Below, piece by piece: positions 60,488 through 64,000 of a stretch of 64,000 bases of DNA. This DNA comes from Qipengyuania vulgaris. Its GTDB lineage: Bacteria; Pseudomonadota; Alphaproteobacteria; Sphingomonadales; Sphingomonadaceae. Each line of letters begins with the position of its first letter. The stretch's first letter is position 1. Where the stretch lies: contig NZ_WTYC01000005.1 in the NCBI RefSeq assembly GCF_009827325.1, positions 186,001-250,000 of the forward strand, in the 5' to 3' direction. Under the pieces are notes generated by a model. It was not told the DNA's origin. It saw nothing but the letters and a program-made list of their open reading frames with translations, and did not search any database. The translations under genes were made by a program, and so were the position numbers.

Positions 60488-62668
60488 TTACATGCTCATG
60501 CGCACCGCGACGCTGATGTTGCGGCCGGGAAGCGGGACGAAATCCTTCGTGAAGCTGGAATGGCGCCGGCCTTCTTCATCGAAGATGTTCTCGGCCTTCA
60601 GGATCACCGCAAGGGTGGGGTCGCTTTCCAGCGGACGCCATGTGGCCGATGCATTGACGAAGGTGAAACCTTCGGTTGCCGTCTCGAAGGGCGCGACGTC
60701 GTTCTGGTCGTCGAACCATTCGACCTCGCCGCGCAGCGTGAGGTTGCCGGTATCGGCTTCCAGCGCGCCCATCAGGCCTAGCGGTGGAATGCGCGGCACC
60801 TTGAAACCGTTGCCGAATTCGGCCTCGATATACTCGCCGCGCAAGTCGGCAGTGAGGTCGAAGCCGGGTGTGTCGATGAAGGTCCAGGCAATTTGGCCTT
60901 CTACGCCGGTGTAGGTCGCATCCTGCTGGAGGTATTCGAACACCGGCAGCTCGTCTTCTTCCAGGCCGGTCTCGCTGAGGTAGATGTATTCGTCGAACCA
61001 AGACCGGTAGGCAGCCACGGAAAGGTCGACCGGACCCAGGCTGCCACGCGCAAACAGTTCGACACCCCAGGCTTTTTCCATGCTGAGGTCGGGATCGCCG
61101 ATCTCGAACTGCTGCGTCGCGATATGCGGCCCTTCGGAGAACAGTTCTTCCGCACTTGGCGCGCGGGCCACCCGCGAGAGGTTCACACCGGTACGGGAAC
61201 TAGGCGTTGCCTGATAGGCCAGACCGACCGCGCCGGAGACACTGTCGAAATCGCGTTCGATGCCGAGCGGGACCGAATCCACGTCGGTCATCTCGTAGCG
61301 CAGCGCCCCTTCGAGCTGGAGCGGACCATTGCCGTATTCCTGCAGGGTGAAGAATGAAATCTGCTCGGTCCGGTTCGGCGCGACATAGGCTTCCGCACCC
61401 TCGGCGGCGAAATCTCGGAAGTAGAACTGGGTCCCGATCGAACCGCGCAAGACCCCATCCTGATTCTGGAGCAGTTCGGCCCTTGCCTCGATACCCTGCA
61501 CGTCGAATACGGTGCCGACCTCGTCCCCTTCGAATTCGGTATGCGTGTAATCGGAATAACCGGCACGGATCTTGAGGCGTTCGAAGATTCCGTCGCCGAG
61601 CACGATATCGCCGCGCATGTCGGCGCGATATTGGCGCAGACCGATGCTGACCGTTTCGGGACCTTTTTCCTCCTCTTCGGAGTGGGCCTCTTCGCCCTCT
61701 TCTTCGTGGTGGTGGGCACCGGGCAGGATGGGAACTCCGTAAAAGGTGTCGTAAACCCCGACGGAGACGCCAAGGCTCGAATCGTTCCGGAAGAACGCAA
61801 GGCCGCCATTGGCCGCCCATGTCTCGGTGCCGCTGTTGAAGAGAGTGTCGCTGGCGTTGGCCGCTTCGCGAAGCTCTTCGGCCTCTTCGAAAGCGCCCTC
61901 TTCCTCTTCTTCGGCCGCATCGGCGAGCAGGTCGGCGCGCAAATCTTCGGACAGCACGAACCCCGGGACCTCGAGATCATCGGTTTGGCGATAAATCCCA
62001 TCGGCATGAACCACGAAGCCGCCACCGAGCGGAACATCGAGCGAGGCACCGCCCTCGCGCAAGTCCTTCACCGTGTCGGCGCGGACCAGGGCGTCGAGAT
62101 GGAAGTCTTCCGCAGGAATGCGGCGCGGGATTCGCTTGTCGATGACGTTGACGGCACCACCGATGGCCTGGCTACCATAGAGAAGCACGGCCGGGCCGCG
62201 AAGCACCTCGATGCTTTCCGCCGTTAGCGGATCGATCGAGACCGCATGGTCGGCGGAAGTATTGGACACGTCGATCGCACCAATACCGTCGACGAGGACC
62301 TTGACCCGTTCGCCCGAAAAGCCGCGCAGGATCGGGCGGGAAGCGCCCGGTGCGAAGCCGCTTGCCGTAACGCCGGGGATGCTGGTGAGAACTTCACCCA
62401 GCTGGCCGTCCATATTGGCATCGAGCTCTTCGCCTTCCATCACATCGCTGCCGGCGAGAAGGTCGAATTCGCGCAAGGCCTCGGCACTGACGATGATCGT
62501 ACCGTCAAAAGCGATGCGCCGATTGTGCAGATCGTCTTCGGCGCTGGTCGCCTCGGCCTTGTCTTGCGCAGCAGCGTCTTGGGCAAATGCAGGTGCGGCT
62601 TGAGCCAGTGCGATCAGGGAGATGGAAGTGGCAAGGCCACGGCGAAGCGAAACGGTGTGATACAACAT
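60488..62668 (-). CDS. ZnuD-like TonB-dependent receptor (zinc candidate)
   Basis: A 726-residue outer-membrane receptor. The signal peptide ends PAFAQ; the plug holds GEVLTSIPGVTASGFAPGASRPILRG-type phrases (LTSIPGVTASGFAPGAS), VLVDGIGAIDVSN and IEVLRGPAVLLYGSQAIGG. In the barrel a loop carries GAHHHEEEGEEAHSEEEE and another DAAEEEEEGAFEEAEE; such His/Glu loops are the hallmark of ZnuD zinc receptors, and the overall plug fits this family. The last residue is Met rather than the usual Phe. The start ATG at 62668 gives the signal peptide; the longer frame runs through an att site. No zinc regulator gene is adjacent. Confidence 0.9.
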   Translation of the reverse strand: MLYHTVSLRRGLATSISLIALAQAAPAFAQDAAAQDKAEATSAEDDLHNRRIAFDGTIIVSAEALREFDLLAGSDVMEGEELDANMDGQLGEVLTSIPGVTASGFAPGASRPILRGFSGERVKVLVDGIGAIDVSNTSADHAVSIDPLTAESIEVLRGPAVLLYGSQAIGGAVNVIDKRIPRRIPAEDFHLDALVRADTVKDLREGGASLDVPLGGGFVVHADGIYRQTDDLEVPGFVLSEDLRADLLADAAEEEEEGAFEEAEELREAANASDTLFNSGTETWAANGGLAFFRNDSSLGVSVGVYDTFYGVPILPGAHHHEEEGEEAHSEEEEKGPETVSIGLRQYRADMRGDIVLGDGIFERLKIRAGYSDYTHTEFEGDEVGTVFDVQGIEARAELLQNQDGVLRGSIGTQFYFRDFAAEGAEAYVAPNRTEQISFFTLQEYGNGPLQLEGALRYEMTDVDSVPLGIERDFDSVSGAVGLAYQATPSSRTGVNLSRVARAPSAEELFSEGPHIATQQFEIGDPDLSMEKAWGVELFARGSLGPVDLSVAAYRSWFDEYIYLSETGLEEDELPVFEYLQQDATYTGVEGQIAWTFIDTPGFDLTADLRGEYIEAEFGNGFKVPRIPPLGLMGALEADTGNLTLRGEVEWFDDQNDVAPFETATEGFTFVNASATWRPLESDPTLAVILKAENIFDEEGRRHSSFTKDFVPLPGRNISVAVRMSM

Positions 62669-63085
62669 AACGCGCTTGATAGCGATGCGAGATCGGAACG
62701 CAACCATTGCTGCGACAAAACGCAAATTCGCACGACGAACCGCATCGTACGGCACGCCGAACAAAATTCTCATCATAAAGGAAAATGGAGCGGGCGAGGC
62801 GATTCGAACGCCCGACCCCAACCTTGGCAACTGCCTCTCGGCATTTTCGCTATCGTTTTCGTATTCAGTAAAATCTACGATATTCCAGGCAATATCAATT
62901 GCTTGTTTCTCACATCGAGTCCCCATTGGTACGCTGCGATTTCCGGCGGTTTCCCTCCTACTGCTTCCCCCCTGCTTCCCCGGCCATGCTGCACCTGTGT
63001 GGGGAAGCAAATATCAAGCGCGTGGGCCACCGGAGCGCAGGAGCAACTTCGAAAGGAATGACAACTCAAATCAAGGACAAATCGC
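62669..63085. other. Gene-free stretch with tRNA-derived attachment site
   Basis: 417 nt between the receptor and the integrase. It includes the truncated tRNA at 62787-62831 and 255 nt from there to the integrase start. Frames that cross it only translate the tRNA sequence and are not genes. The base composition drops in GC right of 62831. Confidence 0.6.
62787..62831 (-). other. Truncated tRNA-Gly(GCC) 3' half, candidate attachment (att) site
   Basis: Read on the minus strand the 45 nt run from the anticodon loop TTGCCAA through the 3' anticodon strand, a T arm with TTCGAAT, the acceptor 3' strand CGCCCGC and an encoded TCCA end. Upstream of the loop the bases (GGCAG) cannot pair with GGTTG and no D arm or 5' acceptor (GCGGGCG) is present, so it is a remnant and not a gene. 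It is typical of the duplicated core made by a tRNA-targeting integrase, which is encoded 255 nt away. Confidence 0.8.
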
Positions 63086-64000
63086 ATGACCAGACTAACT
63101 AAACGCACCGTCGAGGCGCTCAAATCCAACCGAGAGCGCGACACCTTTCTTTGGGACAGCGAACTGCGCGGTTTTGGCGTTCGCGTTAAACCCAGCGGCA
63201 CCAAAACATTTATCATCCAATATCGAAACCAAGAGGCGAGGACCCGTCGCTGTGTTATAGGCCAATATGGTGTTCTGACTGTCGAGCAAGCCCGCGACCT
63301 CGCCCAAAAGAAGCTCGCCGCTGTGATCGACGGGGCCGACCCATCCGCCGAACGGCACTCGGTCCGTACGGGGCTGACAATCGCAGCAGTTTGCGATTGG
63401 TATCTTGCCGAGGCCGAATCCGGTCGGCTGATCGGACGAAACCGCCGCCCCATCAAGGCGTCATCGGTCGCAGGTGATCGAAGCCGTATTGAACTCCACA
63501 TTAAGCCGCTGATCGGCAATCGCGTGGTCAGCCAATTGAAATTGGCAGATATTGAACGCTTGCAAGGTGATATTGCGGCTGGTCGAACCGCCCGAGCGAG
63601 GCGCACAAGCCGAGGTGGGCAAACGGCCGGCGGCTCAGGCGTTGCTGCCCGCGCCATCAGCACGCTTCGCGCTCTACTCAATCACGCCCGCCGCCTCGGC
63701 ATTATTGAGGTTAGTCCGGCAACAGGCGTGCGCATCATGGCCTCGCAGAAGGTGAAGCGATATCTGAGCGCTGGCGAAATCCGTCACCTTGGCAAGGTGA
63801 TGACGCAGATGGAACGCGAGGGCGAACACCCGGCCGGCCTCGCTGCGATCCGCGTCATGCTTCTCACCGGTTTTCGCCGCACGGAAGTGCTGGCAATGCG
63901 CAAGGCATGGGTTCAGCCCGACGACAATCTCGTCCGTTTTCCGGATACCAAGTCCGGTCCGCAGATCCGCGTGGCCGGAGACTCAGCAATGCACGTGCTG
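63086..64000 (+). CDS. Tyrosine-type site-specific integrase, 3' end outside the window
   Basis: The frame is open from ATG 63086 to the window end (305 codons, no stop). The N-terminal domain is DUF4102-like (ELRGFGVRVKPSGTKTFIIQYR), then a SAM-like core-binding domain, then the start of the catalytic domain with VMLLTGFRRTEVLAMRK, which holds the first catalytic Arg. The His-x-x-Arg and Tyr lie beyond 64000. Codon use (TTT, CAA, ATT) and GC content differ from neighbours. With the tRNA remnant it marks the boundary of an island or prophage. Confidence 0.93.
   Translation, partial: MTRLTKRTVEALKSNRERDTFLWDSELRGFGVRVKPSGTKTFIIQYRNQEARTRRCVIGQYGVLTVEQARDLAQKKLAAVIDGADPSAERHSVRTGLTIAAVCDWYLAEAESGRLIGRNRRPIKASSVAGDRSRIELHIKPLIGNRVVSQLKLADIERLQGDIAAGRTARARRTSRGGQTAGGSGVAARAISTLRALLNHARRLGIIEVSPATGVRIMASQKVKRYLSAGEIRHLGKVMTQMEREGEHPAGLAAIRVMLLTGFRRTEVLAMRKAWVQPDDNLVRFPDTKSGPQIRVAGDSAMHVL

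Noticed and set aside
62655..62672. A Zur-box-like sequence at the receptor start
   Set aside because: Half-sites GTTAT and ATCAC match only in part and the motif overlaps the start codon; too weak to call.
62787..62871. A full tRNA gene on the minus strand
   Set aside because: The D arm and 5' acceptor strand are missing and the 5' anticodon strand does not pair, so only a remnant is present.
62676..63089. An open frame with an IRTPDPN-like phrase on the plus strand
   Set aside because: It is the tRNA sequence translated, a common artefact at tRNA sites.
1..64000. CRISPR arrays, insertion sequences or a toxin-antitoxin operon
   Set aside because: No regularly spaced repeats, transposase frames or paired toxin genes were seen apart from the integrase at the right edge; the ribbon-helix-helix gene has no toxin partner.

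Overview
The window reads as chromosomal DNA of an aerobic, GC-rich alphaproteobacterium, most likely Sphingomonadales and probably an Erythrobacteraceae relative. This is judged from gene content and protein style only: two TonB-dependent receptors, a general-stress (EcfG-type) promoter motif, a standalone ivd-mccB pair, a two-gene OpuC-like transporter with a permease/binding-protein fusion, frequent ATGA or GTGA gene overlaps and long meaningless antisense ORFs. No rRNA and no complete tRNA gene is present. The species cannot be fixed from this sequence.

Layout. 1-2.7 kb: end of an M13 zinc peptidase gene, undecaprenyl-diphosphatase, a GlsB-type small membrane protein and two tandem paralogous acidic lipoproteins. 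2.7-8.8 kb: phenylalanine hydroxylase, a PPK2 polyphosphate kinase and a lipid/acyl-CoA cluster (acyl-CoA dehydrogenase, family III CoA-transferase, thiolase) headed by small lipoproteins. 8.9-13.3 kb: RecQ, then an SPFH membrane protein with an Arc-like ribbon-helix-helix protein behind a 28-bp AT-rich palindrome, a 35-residue membrane peptide, a DksA/TraR-type zinc finger under an EcfG-like promoter, and phosphatidylserine decarboxylase. 13.3-19.9 kb (minus strand): GNAT, GTP cyclohydrolase II, exonuclease III, LolA, L33, ArfB, RluA-type pseudouridine synthase and a PabB-PabC fusion. 20-25.4 kb: HerA-like ATPase, a two-component system preceded by a six-EF-hand secreted protein, cupin and VOC proteins. 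25.5-31.7 kb: divergent proline-directed peptidases, thioesterase, 7TM-DISM diguanylate cyclase.

31.8-45.5 kb: alanine dehydrogenase, DUF389 protein, FtsK, a ThiE/TenI-like protein, YggS, a large TonB-dependent receptor, GlnD and an acyl-CoA synthetase. 45.7-50.9 kb: Lgt, a MidA-like methyltransferase, DUF2147 protein and an OpuC-like quaternary-amine transporter with a lipoprotein gene. 50.9-60.5 kb: HWE histidine kinase, leucine-degradation pair ivd-mccB, membrane protein, acyltransferase, DUF1295 protein, TetR regulator, Dcd and a trans-acting enoyl-reductase-like protein. 60.5-62.7 kb: a ZnuD-like TonB receptor.

The right end changes character. At 62787-62831 there is the 3' 45 nt of a tRNA-Gly(GCC) gene without its 5' half, followed 255 nt later by a tyrosine recombinase of the DUF4102 type that runs off the window. 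This looks like one boundary (att site) of an integrated element whose body lies beyond 64000. The other less usual locus is the SPFH/ribbon-helix-helix pair with its palindrome. Everything else is mostly core metabolism and housekeeping arranged in short, translationally coupled operons.
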